A stretch of DNA of 64,000 nucleotides. Origin: Gordonia prachuapensis (lineage in GTDB: Bacteria; Actinomycetota; Actinomycetes; Mycobacteriales; Mycobacteriaceae). Made by a program: the position numbers and the translations under genes. The notes beneath the pieces are model-generated. The model was given only the letters and a program-made list of their open reading frames with translations. It ran no database searches and was not told the DNA's origin. How positions within the stretch are numbered: the first letter of the stretch is position 1; the number at the start of each line of letters is the position of its first letter. The stretch is taken from NCBI RefSeq assembly GCF_036350515.1, contig NZ_JAZDUE010000002.1:310001-374000 (forward strand), written 5' to 3'. This document shows, one piece after another, positions 16,757-26,400 of the stretch.

Positions 16757-18586
16757 TCAGGACAATCGCTGCTTGAGCTGATCCAACTCGTCTTGCAACG
16801 AGCTCGGCAGCTTGTCGCCGACGAACTCGAAGAGCTCCTCGATCAGGGGGATCTCCTGGCGCCACTCGTCGGCGTTCACCGCGAGGGCAGCCGCGACGTC
16901 CTCGGTCGGCAGGTCGTCGAGGCCTGCCATGTCGATCTCCTCGGGCTTGGCGACGATGCCGACCGGGGTGGCGACACCTTCGTTCTTGCCCTCGATGCGA
17001 CCGACGATCCACTCCAGCACGCGGCTGTTCTCGCCGAAGCCGGGCCACAGGAATCGGCCGTCGTTGCCGCGACGGAACCAGTTGACGTAGAAGACCTTCG
17101 GCAGCTTCTGGGCGTCGGCGTTCTTGCCGAGGTCCAGCCAGTGGGCGAAGTAGTCGCCGACGTGGTAGCCGAGGAACGGCAGCATCGCCATCGGGTCGCG
17201 GCGCACGGTGCCGACCTTGCCCTCGGCGGCGGCGGTCTGCTCGGAACCGACGGTGGCGCCCATGAACACGCCGTGCTGCCAGTCGCGGGCCTCGGTCACC
17301 AGCGGCACGGTGGTCTTGCGGCGGCCACCGAACAGGATCGCCGAGATCGGCACGCCCTGCGGGTCATCCCACTCCTTCGCCAGCGACGGGCACTGGTCGA
17401 GCGGGGTGCAATAGCGCGAGTTCGGATGGGCGGCCTTGTGATCGGAGTCCGGCGTCCAGTCGTTGCCCAGCCAGTCGGTGAGGTGAGCCGGCTTCTCGCC
17501 GCCGATGCCCTCCCACCAGATGTCTCCGTCGTCGGTGAGTGCGACGTTGGTGTAGAGGGTGTTGCCCGCCTCGATGGTCTTCATCGCGTTGGGATTCGAG
17601 TCGTCGCTGGTACCCGGTGCGACACCGAAGAAGCCGAACTCGGGGTTGATCGCGTACAGACGACCGTCGTCGCCGAAACGCATCCAGGCGATGTCGTCGC
17701 CGACGGTCTCGGCCTCCCAGCCGGGAATGGTCGGCTGGATCATCGCGAGGTTGGTCTTGCCGCAGGCACTCGGGAACGCGGCCGCGACGTAGTAGACCTT
17801 CTTCTCCGGGCTGGTCAGCTTCAGGATCAGCATGTGCTCGGCGAGCCAGCCCTCGTCGTGGGCGAGGACCGACGCGATGCGCAGCGCGTAGCACTTCTTG
17901 CCGAGCAGCGCGTTGCCGCCGTAACCGGAACCGAACGACCAGATCTCCCGGTCTTCGGGGAAGTGCGAGATGTACTTCTCGGAGTTGCACGGCCACGGGA
18001 CGTCGGCCTGGCCGGGCTCGAGCGGGGCGCCGACGGAGTGCAGCGCCTTCACGAAGAATCCGTCCTCGCCGAGGAGTTCGAGGACCTGGGGACCGACGCG
18101 GGTCATGATCTTCATGGACAGGACGACGTACTCGGAGTCGGTGATCTCGACGCCCAGCTTGGGGTCGTCGGAGCCGAGCGGGCCCATGCAGAAGGGGATG
18201 ACGAACATGGTGCGCCCGCGCATGCATCCGCGGTACAGCCCGTTCATGGTGGCGCGCATCTCAGCGGGATCGACCCAGTTGTTGGTGGGGCCGGCGTCTT
18301 CGGCGGTCTTCGAGCAGATGTAGGTCCGGGATTCGACGCGCGCGACATCGGCGGGGTCGGACTGGGCGAGGAAAGAGTTGGGCTTCTTCTCTTCGTTCAG
18401 CTTGATCAGGGTGCCGGCGTCGACCAGCTGCTGGGTGAGGCGATCCCATTCCGCATCACTGCCGTCGGACCACACGACCCGTTCCGGCTGTGTCAGCTCC
18501 GCGATCTCGGCGACCCACGCCAGCAGTCCGGCGTGTTTCGTCGGGGCGGTGTTGGGGTCCAGGCCGGGAATGGTGGCTGAGGTCAT
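16757..18586 (-). CDS. pckG: Phosphoenolpyruvate carboxykinase (GTP)
   Basis: 609 residues, the standard length for the GTP-dependent family. It decarboxylates and phosphorylates oxaloacetate to PEP with GTP in gluconeogenesis, in the cytoplasm. Visible signatures are the P-loop FPSACGKTN (271-279) with the reactive-loop Cys, FGSGYGGNALLGKKC (about 218-232) in the substrate-binding region, and FGGRRKTTVPLV in the nucleotide-binding region. No ATP-type PEPCK features are seen. An AGGAG ribosome-binding site precedes the ATG. It is followed by the CGCCGAGAGAACCCA palindrome, which may end the transcript. It corresponds to pckA (Rv0211) in M. tuberculosis. Confidence 0.98.
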   Translation of the reverse strand: MTSATIPGLDPNTAPTKHAGLLAWVAEIAELTQPERVVWSDGSDAEWDRLTQQLVDAGTLIKLNEEKKPNSFLAQSDPADVARVESRTYICSKTAEDAGPTNNWVDPAEMRATMNGLYRGCMRGRTMFVIPFCMGPLGSDDPKLGVEITDSEYVVLSMKIMTRVGPQVLELLGEDGFFVKALHSVGAPLEPGQADVPWPCNSEKYISHFPEDREIWSFGSGYGGNALLGKKCYALRIASVLAHDEGWLAEHMLILKLTSPEKKVYYVAAAFPSACGKTNLAMIQPTIPGWEAETVGDDIAWMRFGDDGRLYAINPEFGFFGVAPGTSDDSNPNAMKTIEAGNTLYTNVALTDDGDIWWEGIGGEKPAHLTDWLGNDWTPDSDHKAAHPNSRYCTPLDQCPSLAKEWDDPQGVPISAILFGGRRKTTVPLVTEARDWQHGVFMGATVGSEQTAAAEGKVGTVRRDPMAMLPFLGYHVGDYFAHWLDLGKNADAQKLPKVFYVNWFRRGNDGRFLWPGFGENSRVLEWIVGRIEGKNEGVATPVGIVAKPEEIDMAGLDDLPTEDVAAALAVNADEWRQEIPLIEELFEFVGDKLPSSLQDELDQLKQRLS

Positions 18587-18750
18587 GAGCAGTTCTCCTC
18601 CGAGGTGACGGCGCGATGCAGAGCCGTCGCGATGTCGTCGTCACCACAGGATACGTTCACCGAGCGCCCGCTAGGTACCGGGGTGATCCAGATGGGGTGA
18701 ATCCCACATCACGACATCTGCCATTGGCGGATGCGAACGCCCGACCCCGA

Positions 18751-19146
18751 TCAGCCGAGCCGGCCGGTATCGGTGGACTTCCACGTGCCGCTGGCCGGAT
18801 CCAGGACGCGGGAGGAGAACACGCCCTCGGTGTCGACGTCGGTGATCTTGTCGACCTGGCCGTCGCGGTCGGTGTCGGTGTAGACGGTGATCCCGCCGTC
18901 TCCGGTCCTGGTCAGCGAATCACGGATGCCGTCGTCGTCGGTGTCGACATCGGCCGGCCCGAGATCCCAGATGCGCCCGTCCGCGTGAATCCACAGGTGG
19001 TCGTCGGGCGACGTCGAGTCGTCGGCGAGGTCGAAGACCGCGCCCGCCTCGTGCCGTCCCGCGACCGCACCGTCGGTGTCGATCGACACCCGGTCGTCGG
19101 ATGGATCGTCCCCGAGCGCGTCTCCCCCCAGGAATGACATGTCCAT
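18751..19146 (-). CDS. DUF6802-like acidic Asp-rich protein
   Basis: 131 residues with no signal peptide or membrane segment. It is strongly acidic and contains Asp-rich strings such as DVDTDDDGIRDS and YTDTDRDGQVDKITDVDTEG, which resemble EF-hand/dockerin-type calcium-binding turns. Such proteins occur in Gordonia and Rhodococcus (DUF6802 as remembered); the role is unknown. AGGAG lies upstream of the ATG at 19144-19146. A 16-bp tandem array lies directly upstream. Calcium binding is inference. Confidence 0.65.
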   Translation of the reverse strand: MDMSFLGGDALGDDPSDDRVSIDTDGAVAGRHEAGAVFDLADDSTSPDDHLWIHADGRIWDLGPADVDTDDDGIRDSLTRTGDGGITVYTDTDRDGQVDKITDVDTEGVFSSRVLDPASGTWKSTDTGRLG

Positions 19147-19163
19147 CACGTTCTCCTCTCCCC

Positions 19164-19227
19164 TGTCGCCGTTTCGCCCTGTCGCCGTTTCGCCATGTCG
19201 CCGTTTCGCCATGTCGTCGTTTCGCCA
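19164..19227. repeat. 16-bp tandem repeat, four copies, in a leader region
   Basis: Units start at 19164, 19180, 19196 and 19212, each close to TGTCGCCGTTTCGCCA. A degenerate fifth follows. The array lies 17 bp upstream of the DUF6802 ATG, between it and the GTPase-like gene. Its length is likely to vary between strains. ORFs rich in MAKRRHGETAT that appear here are products of the repeat and not genes. Confidence 0.9.
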
Positions 19228-19299
19228 GGTCGCCGACTCTGCCGCACGCCACCTTGATGGTAGGACGCGCCGGGGCGCCGATCGGTTCCACCGAATTGC

Positions 19300-20769
19300 T
19301 CAACGACGGCCCGAACCGGTTGCGGCATCCGACCGCAGCAGCTCGTTTCGGGCGGCGCGCAGCCGTGCGAGGCGCTCGCGGTCGGCGTGTGCGGTCGCAC
19401 CCGATCGCTGCGCGCGCAGTTGCTCGTCGATCGCCGCGATCTCGGCAGCCGCCTGACGCGCACGCCGTTCGTGGAACCGGCTGATCTGGCTGATCAGGGC
19501 CGGTTCGGCTGCGGCGACGCGCGCCCCGACCCGATGCTCGAGACGACCGCGGGTCTCGTTCAGGACCTCGCTGCCCCAGTTCCGCAGGTCGACGCGCACG
19601 GTGGCGGTCCGGCGCACCCGGATGACCAGCGCCGCGACGAGGACACCCAGGACGAGGGTGAGCGGCATGCTCACCCACTGCAGGGTCTGGACCGATGCCA
19701 TCGGGGCGACGATCAGCCTCCCGATGCCGAGCCCGGTGGACGCACCGATCAGGACCAGCAGCGCATCCTCGCCACTGCGGCGTCGTGACGGGACGGGCCG
19801 TTCGAATGGCGGGCCGGTCATGTCGTCGGCGCGGGCCGGTCCCGGTTCCGCCGGCGACGCGTCGATGCCGAGCAGGGCGGACGCGCGGACCTCGTCGAGG
19901 CGTTCGTCGGTGGCGGCATCCACCCGGTCGCGCAGCATGACGGTCTCGTCGGTGAGCCATCGGACGAAATCTCCCCCGGTCCTGGCGGTGAGCTGGGACG
20001 ACCGGGTGGTGGCCTCGGCGGCCAGCGCGCGGGTGCCGACCGCGACGTCGGCGTACGACTCGCTGCGGACGCGGGCGAGGCCGGCGCGGGCGGCTGCGAG
20101 GCGGTCGACGCGACCGCGGTCGCGGGTGTCGGCGAGCGCCCGTCGGCGGCGCGCCAGTTCGTCGGTGTCGACGCCACGATCGTCGGCGGCGGCGATCAGC
20201 GCGTCCTCGGCCCGACCGAGCGCCGCGAGGGCAGCGCCGAGACGAGCACGTTCACGACGCACCGCGGGCGGGGCGTGCAGCTCGTCGGCGACCCACTCCA
20301 GCAGTCCGGGAATGCCGGAATCCGCGGTCGCGTCGTCGAGGGCGATCACCGACGACACCGCGAACACCGGCAGTTCCGCACGCGGGTCGAGCGTCGCGCG
20401 ATGTGCGCGGAGGATGCGTGGCCATTCCCAGAACGCGTCGATCTTGGTGCAGACGAGTGCGACGACGCCGAACCGCACGCGCAGGTCGTCGAGCAGCGCC
20501 CGTTCCTCGGCTCCGACCGACGACGTCGGGTCGACCACCAGCAGGGCCACCCCTACGGCACTGTCGTCGGGGTGGTCGACGCTGCGCCCGACGTCGACCG
20601 CGACACCGGCATCGACCCGGCGGCACGCCGACACCAGGCTGCGGACCCCGGTCCCGCCGATCCCGAAGACCGCGACGTCGGCCCCCGACCCGATCATCGC
20701 TTCGGGATCGAATCCGGTCAGGGCAGCCACCTCGGCTCGCACGTCGCCGACGGACGCGGTCGTGGTCAT
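19300..20769 (-). CDS. Dynamin-like/GTPase-like membrane protein with degenerate P-loop
   Basis: 489 residues from the ATG at 20769; a GTG at 20772 directly before it is equally possible. An N-terminal Ras-like fold is suggested by AVFGIGGTGVRSLVSAC, DSAVGVALLVVDPTSSVG and the base-recognition ALVCTKIDAFW (TKxD). The P-loop Lys-Ser/Thr is replaced (GIGGTGVRS), so GTP hydrolysis is doubtful. A long Arg/Ala/Glu-rich helical region (about 165-285) precedes two membrane helices (about 330-385) and a charged helical C-terminus. That plan resembles bacterial dynamin-like pairs. It corresponds in position and length to Rv0210 (recalled). The start overlaps the partner gene stop. Confidence 0.6.
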   Translation of the reverse strand: MTTTASVGDVRAEVAALTGFDPEAMIGSGADVAVFGIGGTGVRSLVSACRRVDAGVAVDVGRSVDHPDDSAVGVALLVVDPTSSVGAEERALLDDLRVRFGVVALVCTKIDAFWEWPRILRAHRATLDPRAELPVFAVSSVIALDDATADSGIPGLLEWVADELHAPPAVRRERARLGAALAALGRAEDALIAAADDRGVDTDELARRRRALADTRDRGRVDRLAAARAGLARVRSESYADVAVGTRALAAEATTRSSQLTARTGGDFVRWLTDETVMLRDRVDAATDERLDEVRASALLGIDASPAEPGPARADDMTGPPFERPVPSRRRSGEDALLVLIGASTGLGIGRLIVAPMASVQTLQWVSMPLTLVLGVLVAALVIRVRRTATVRVDLRNWGSEVLNETRGRLEHRVGARVAAAEPALISQISRFHERRARQAAAEIAAIDEQLRAQRSGATAHADRERLARLRAARNELLRSDAATGSGRR

Positions 20770-21644
20770 CACGCCACCTCCGTCGCGGGCCGGTACGCCT
20801 GCTGCAGGAGATGCTCCACCGCGTCCCGATCAGGGCCGCGGGCGGCGACGCCCTCCAGGCGGGCGCGGAGCTCGATTAGCCGCCACTGCCGGACGGGTTC
20901 CATACAGCCTCGGATGGCCGGGATCAGGTCGTCGAACCCGCTGCGGGCCCACAGTTCCCGATTGATCTCGGCGGGGTCATTGTCGGCAGGGTCCGTGCCG
21001 CCGGGCTCGCGGGCCAGCAGGTCGAGCGCGATTCCGATGCCGGCACGGTCGAGACCACGCAGCAGCGAGGTGCGCGTCGACCGTTCGTCGTCGCCGCCGG
21101 CTGCGAGGAAGCCCCCCGACATCACGGGTACGGTTTCGCCGGTTGCCGACATCCGCCGCAGCAGGTCCAGTTCGGCTTCGGTGACGTCGGCGCAGGCCAG
21201 CAGTGCCGACACCGGGTGGACCGGGCGGCCGATGCCCTCGGCGCACTCGGCGGCGACCGCGTCGGCCACCTGCCGGTCGCGGTGGGTGTCGGATTTGCCG
21301 AGCAGCACGAGTGTCCGGTCGGTGGGCAGGGTGTCGAGGACATCGCGATCGGCCTGCCGGGCCGGGCCGGTGAGGACGTGGACCCACAGGTCGGCGTCGT
21401 CGTCGGACGCGCCGTCGCGCGCGGCCGACACGGCCAGTCGCGCACCGAGCGCCCGTACGCAGGTGTCGCGTCCGCTGCCGGGACGCCCGGACACCCGCAC
21501 GTGCAGGGGCCGGGTGTAACGGCGGGCGGCCGCGTCGAGCTCGGCCCGCACCGGCGACGCGACGTCGACGACCTCGGCCAGGCGCCCGGACTCCGCGAGG
21601 CGCGCCAGTGCGCTGTCCGGCGCGATCGTCTCGTCGTGCGGCAT
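20769..21644 (-). CDS. Partner GTPase-like protein (Rv0209-like)
   Basis: 291 residues from the ATG at 21642-21644. The only NTPase signature is VSGRPGSGRDTCVRAL near residue 50, a P-loop whose Lys is Arg. The acidic DDDADLWVHVLTG and the LVLLGKSDTHRDR stretch stand where the G3 and G4 motifs would be. No membrane helix is seen; the C-terminal half is helical. It overlaps the next gene by 1-4 nt, so the two are translated together and probably work as one unit. The function is unknown. It is shorter than the remembered mycobacterial counterpart. Confidence 0.55.
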   Translation of the reverse strand: MPHDETIAPDSALARLAESGRLAEVVDVASPVRAELDAAARRYTRPLHVRVSGRPGSGRDTCVRALGARLAVSAARDGASDDDADLWVHVLTGPARQADRDVLDTLPTDRTLVLLGKSDTHRDRQVADAVAAECAEGIGRPVHPVSALLACADVTEAELDLLRRMSATGETVPVMSGGFLAAGGDDERSTRTSLLRGLDRAGIGIALDLLAREPGGTDPADNDPAEINRELWARSGFDDLIPAIRGCMEPVRQWRLIELRARLEGVAARGPDRDAVEHLLQQAYRPATEVA

Positions 21645-21749
21645 GCCTGGAAATGTAGCGTCCGGGCGGCCCGGTGTCGTGCGCGTGATCACAGTGATTC
21701 CGGCGACGTGACCGCGCCGGGAGCGGCCGACTGTCCCGGAACCCACCTG

Positions 21750-22529
21750 ATGCGCAACGATGGTCGGGTGAGCGAAAGCGTCGACCAGTCACGGCTGTAT
21801 CCGCGGGTGACCAGTTTCCGGTTCCGTCGCGGCACCCTGACGACGGGGCAGCAGCGCAACTGGGACGAGCTGTGGCCGCGGCTGGGCCGCGATCTCGCCA
21901 TCGGTACCGACCGCATCCCCGAAGAACCCCTGGACCTGCCGACGCTGTTCGGGCGCACCGCGCCCGCCGTCCTGGAGATCGGCAGCGGCACCGGCATCTC
22001 GACCGCGGCGATGGCGACCGCCGAACCCGACGTCGACGTCCTGGCGGTGGAGGTCTACAAGCCGGGCCTCGCGCAGCTGCTCGGGCTCGTCGACCGAGGC
22101 GGTCTGACCAATGTCCGGATGGTGCGCGGGGACGCCGTCGTGGTACTGACCGAGTTGCTCGCCCCGGAGTCGCTGACCGGGATCCGGGTGTTCTTCCCGG
22201 ATCCGTGGCCGAAATCACGCCACCACAAACGCCGCCTCATCCAGAGCGGGACGCTGGAGCTGATGGCCGACCGGCTCAAGCCCGGCGGCGTGCTGCACAT
22301 CGCGACCGACCATGCCGGGTACGCGGAATGGATCGCCGAGCATCTCGCCACCCAGCACCGCGACCGCCCGCACGTCGTCCAGGCGACCGCCGGCGCCCCC
22401 ATCATGCTCGACCGCCCCACCACCAAATTCGAGGGACGCGCCGAACGAGAGGGCCGCGAGGTGAACGAGTTCGTATATGTTCGGCCCCAACCGTCCCCTT
22501 CTCGACCGACCGAAAGCGGCGGAGCATGA
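21750..22529 (+). CDS. trmB: tRNA (guanine-N7-)-methyltransferase
   Basis: About 259 residues from ATG 21750; GTG 21768 is an alternative start. It uses SAM to methylate G46 in the variable loop of tRNAs, in the cytoplasm. Motif I is VLEIGSGTGISTAAMA (about 72-87), the TrmB-specific VFFPDPWPKSRHHKRRLIQ is intact, and HIATDHAGYAEWI is the later conserved stretch. The C-terminus contains RPTTKFEGRAEREG, with the family's T-K-F-E motif. The stop overlaps the NYN gene start (ATGA), so the two genes are coupled. Order trmB-NYN-mmpL3 is conserved with mycobacteria (recalled). Confidence 0.96.
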   Translation: MRNDGRVSESVDQSRLYPRVTSFRFRRGTLTTGQQRNWDELWPRLGRDLAIGTDRIPEEPLDLPTLFGRTAPAVLEIGSGTGISTAAMATAEPDVDVLAVEVYKPGLAQLLGLVDRGGLTNVRMVRGDAVVVLTELLAPESLTGIRVFFPDPWPKSRHHKRRLIQSGTLELMADRLKPGGVLHIATDHAGYAEWIAEHLATQHRDRPHVVQATAGAPIMLDRPTTKFEGRAEREGREVNEFVYVRPQPSPSRPTESGGA

Positions 22530-23224
22530 GCGACGACGTCATCGCAGACGGGGCAGCGGAATCCGCGCCGCCGAACCGGTTCGCCGACACCGTCTCCGGG
22601 CAGAGCGGCACACCCCGGGTCCTGCTGGTGTGGGATGCCCCGAACATGGACATGGGGCTCGGCGCGATCCTCGGTGGGCGGCCCACGGCGGCCCATCGTC
22701 CCCGGTTCGACGCCCTGGGACGCTGGCTGCTGTCGCGCACCGCCGACATCTCGGCGTCGGGCGGCCCGGCGACCGTCGAGCCCGAGGCGACCGTGTTCAC
22801 CAACATCGTGCCGGGCAGTGCCGACGTTGTCCGGCCGTGGGTCGACGCCCTGCGCAACGTCGGATATGCCGTCTTCGCGAAGCCGAAACTGGCCGACGAC
22901 AGTGATGTGGACAGCGACATGCTCGACCACATCGCACTTCGCAGGCACACTGTGGGACTAGCTGGCCTCATCGTCGCCTCGGCCGACGGCCAGGCGTTCC
23001 GGGAGCCGCTGCTCGAAGTGGCGGCCGACGGGGTCCCGGTCACCGTGATCGGGTTCCGCGAACACGTCAGTTGGGCACTGAGCACCGAGGAGTTGGAGTT
23101 CGTCGACCTGGAGGACATCCCGGCGGTGTTCCGGGAGCCGTTGCCGCGTATCGGTCTCGACTCGCTGCCCGACGATGGGGCGTGGCTCACACCGTTCCGG
23201 CCACTGCAGGCACTGCTGCACTGA
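22526..23224 (+). CDS. NYN-domain (PIN-like) protein
   Basis: 232 residues. The NYN/PIN-like fold is indicated by VLLVWDAPNMDM (first acidic strand with the D-x-x-N), the central KLADDSDVDSDMLDHI (Asp cluster) and GLIVASADGQAF (D at the end of strand 4). These acidic positions match the metal-binding site of NYN nucleases, which act on RNA. The gene is coupled to trmB by a 4-nt overlap and precedes mmpL3, so a link to tRNA or RNA turnover is plausible; a link to mycolate export is not supported by sequence. Rv0207c-like (recalled). Confidence 0.75.
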   Translation: MSDDVIADGAAESAPPNRFADTVSGQSGTPRVLLVWDAPNMDMGLGAILGGRPTAAHRPRFDALGRWLLSRTADISASGGPATVEPEATVFTNIVPGSADVVRPWVDALRNVGYAVFAKPKLADDSDVDSDMLDHIALRRHTVGLAGLIVASADGQAFREPLLEVAADGVPVTVIGFREHVSWALSTEELEFVDLEDIPAVFREPLPRIGLDSLPDDGAWLTPFRPLQALLH

Positions 23225-23320
23225 TCAGGGCCGGAGAGTCCCGGTCGGACTCAGGGATCCCTCAGGACCGCTTGTAAGAATCCCGCTAGTCACCACCCCC
23301 ACGACCGTCCGGCCGACTGC

Positions 23321-23380
23321 GACCCCACCGACCAGGACCCCACCGACCAGGACCCCACCGGCACGGACCCCGCCGGCAAA
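23321..23380. repeat. 15-bp tandem repeat upstream of mmpL3
   Basis: Four units start at 23321, 23336, 23351 and 23366. The first two are identical (GACCCCACCGACCAG); the third and fourth are variants. The array ends about 30 bp before the mmpL3 start, in its leader. One reading frame across it gives a repeated D-P-T-D-Q pattern but has no supported start, so I treat it as non-coding. Confidence 0.8.
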
Positions 23381-23412
23381 GACAAGGCCCGCGACCGAGA
23401 AAGGAACAAGGC

Positions 23413-26400
23413 GTGTTCGGAGCGATCGGCACATTCGTCTTTCGAATGCGCTTCGCCGTGATCGCGGTTCTCATCGCGCTCATGGGCGGGCTGGGCCTGT
23501 ACGGCCTCGACCTCGGCAAGTACCTCAGCCAGAGCGGTTGGTTCGATCCGACCTCGGAGTCGGTGGCGGGATCGGTCGTCGCCGACACCGCGCTGGGCCG
23601 TGATCACCGCTCCGACGTCATCCTGCTGGTCACGCCTCCCGAAGGCACCACCGTCGACGATCCGGAGTTCGGCGCGAAGGTGGAGAACTTCGTCGACGAT
23701 CTGATCGCCCAGCACGGCGACATCGTCAACCGCGAGGACCCGGGCATCATCGACCCGTTCTATCTGCGTGATCAGACCGCGACGTCGCAGGCCGCGCAGG
23801 CGACGATCCGGGAACGCACCTTCACCGACGACGGACGCCACGCCTTCATCAGCATCGGCGTCACCGGCAACGACGACACCACGGTCCTGAACAACTACCA
23901 GACCATCGAACCGTTCTTCGACGACATCCCGGAGAGGTTCAACCTCGAGGGCACCACCTTCGAGCTCGCCGGCCTGCAACCGGTGGCCGGCAGTATGGCC
24001 GACGGCATGGACAAGGACATCCACCGTGCCGAGGTGATCGCCCTGCCCTTGGTGGCGATCATGCTGTTCTTCATCTTCGGCGGGGTGATCGCGGCGTGCC
24101 TGCCGGTCCTCATCGGCGGTCTCACGATCGCCGGGTCGCTGGGCATCATGAAGATGCTCGCGCAGGCCACCGAGCTGAACATCTTCGCGCAATCGGTGGT
24201 CACGCTGATCGGCCTCGGCATCGCGATCGACTACGGGTTGTTCATCGTCAGCCGTTTCCGAGAAGAACTCGCGGAGGGTTATTCGACGAAGGCCGCGGTA
24301 CGAAGAACCGTGATGACGGCCGGGCAGACCGTGGTCTTCTCGGCGACCATCATCGTCGCCGCCCTGGCGTGTCTGCTGATCATGCCGCAGGGCTTCCTGA
24401 AGTCGGTCGCCTACGGCGCGATCGCGTCGGTGACGCTCGCGGCGATCCTGTCGATCACCGTGCTCCCGGCGATCCTGTCCATCCTCGGCCCCCGCATCGA
24501 CGCGCTGGGGCTGCCGTTCCTGCGGCGCACCAAGACCAAGCAGGAGATCGAGAACGGATTCTGGGGCCGGCTGGCCGGATGGGTCATGCAGCACCCGGTG
24601 GCCACCGCGGTTCCGACGATCCTCTTGCTGCTGGTCCTGACCATTCCGTTCGGCGGGATCAAATTCGGTGGCATCAGTGAGGCGTATCTGCCGCCGGACA
24701 ATCCGAACCGGGTGGCGCAGGAGAACTTCGACGAGTACTTCCCGACCGAGCGGACCGAAGAGATCAAGCTGGTCATCGCCTACGACCCGAACGACGGGGG
24801 CAGCGGCGAGAAGATCCAGCAGATCGCCGACGAGGCCAACCAGATCCCCGGTTTCACCAAGGAGTTCAGCCCGTCGTCCGACGGCGGCGCGCTGACCGGC
24901 CAGTACGGCGACAACGGCCCGCAGATCATCCAGATGTCGGCGGGCCTGGTCGACCGCAACACTGCGGCCCCGGCGATCGACGACCTCCGCGCGATCGACA
25001 CCCAGGGCCTCACGATGTGGGTGGCCGGCACCCCGACGCTCACGCAGGACTCGATCGACGCATTGATGTCGCGGCTGCCGCTGATGGCGGTGCTGCTCGT
25101 GCTCGTCACCGGGTTCCTGATGTTCCTGCAGTTCGGCTCGCTGGTGCTGCCGATCAAGGCCGCGCTGATGACCGCCCTCGGGCTCGGCGCCACACTCGGC
25201 ATCCTGACCTGGATCTTCGTCGACGGACACGGCGCGGAGATCGCGAACTTCACCCCCGGCCCGCTGTTCGCGGCTGTCCTCGTGCTGATCATCGCGATCA
25301 TCTTCGGCTTGTCGACCGACTACGAGATATTCCTGATGTCCCGAATGGTCGAAGCCAGACAGAAGGGCGCGAGCACCACCGAGGCCGTCCGCCTCGGCAC
25401 CGCCCACACCGGGCGCATCATCACCGCTGCCGCCGCGATTCTCGTGGTGGTCACCGGCGCCTTCGGTCTGTCCGAGATCGTGATGATGAAGTACATCGCC
25501 TACGGCATGATCGCGGCGCTCATCCTGGACGCCACGATCATCCGCATGCTGCTGGTGCCGTCGGTGATGAAGATGCTCGGCGACGACTGCTGGTGGGCGC
25601 CGCGCTGGATGCGTGCGATGCAGCAGAAGATCGGCCTCGGCGAGACCATCCTGGACGACGAACCCGACGAGATGCGCGACCAGACGGTGGCCGCGCACAA
25701 CCGGTCGGCGGGCACGCTCGTCGCCGAGGCACCGACGTCGGCCATGCGCGCGGCCCCGCGGACCGCGAGTGTCGCGGCATCCGCGGCCACTGCCGGCCGA
25801 GGGTCGGCGCGCAGCGCGGAACAGCCGCAGCGCCCGGCGACACCGCCGAACCGTCCGACCCCGGGCCCGTCCCCTGCCGCGCCGCAGCGACCCGCCCGGC
25901 CGGAGGCACCCGCTGCCCCGACCGGAACGGACCCGACCCCGCCCTCGACGGAAGCCCGGCCACCGGCCCGACCCACACCGACGTTCTCCCGGCTGACGAA
26001 GTCCCGGTCCGACCGCCCCGACACCGGCGGCTGGCGACTGGGCGCAGGCGGAATCCGGCTCGGTGACGACGCCGGCCGCCCGGCCGCGCCGGCGTCCCCC
26101 ACCGGCTCCTCGACCCCCGCCGCGCCGGCGGCACCTGCCACCCCGAACGCACCGCAGCCGCCGCGCCCAGCGCCGGGCGCTCCGCAGCCGCCGACACCGC
26201 CGCCCGGTGGCGATTCGGCGCTGGGTCGGCGACCGAGTCTCGACTCGACCGGCAAGCGACCCCTCGCGGCGTCGCTCTCACCCGAAGGTCAGCGTCGTGC
26301 CCCCGACCCGCGGCGTTCCGACTCGCAGCGCCCCGGGCGGTTACCGATGGACCGCGGGCTCGGCGACTCGACGCCACCGCGCACCACGCCACCGGTCGAC

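Noticed and set aside
19146..19463. Short frames rich in MAKRRHGETAT around the 16-bp tandem array
   Set aside because: They are direct translations of the tandem repeat and overlap both neighbouring genes; no independent coding support.
23290..25698. 802-codon minus-strand frame antisense to mmpL3
   Set aside because: It is antisense to an intact MmpL3 with all motifs; the translated chain is rich in Arg, Asp, Gln and His and matches nothing.
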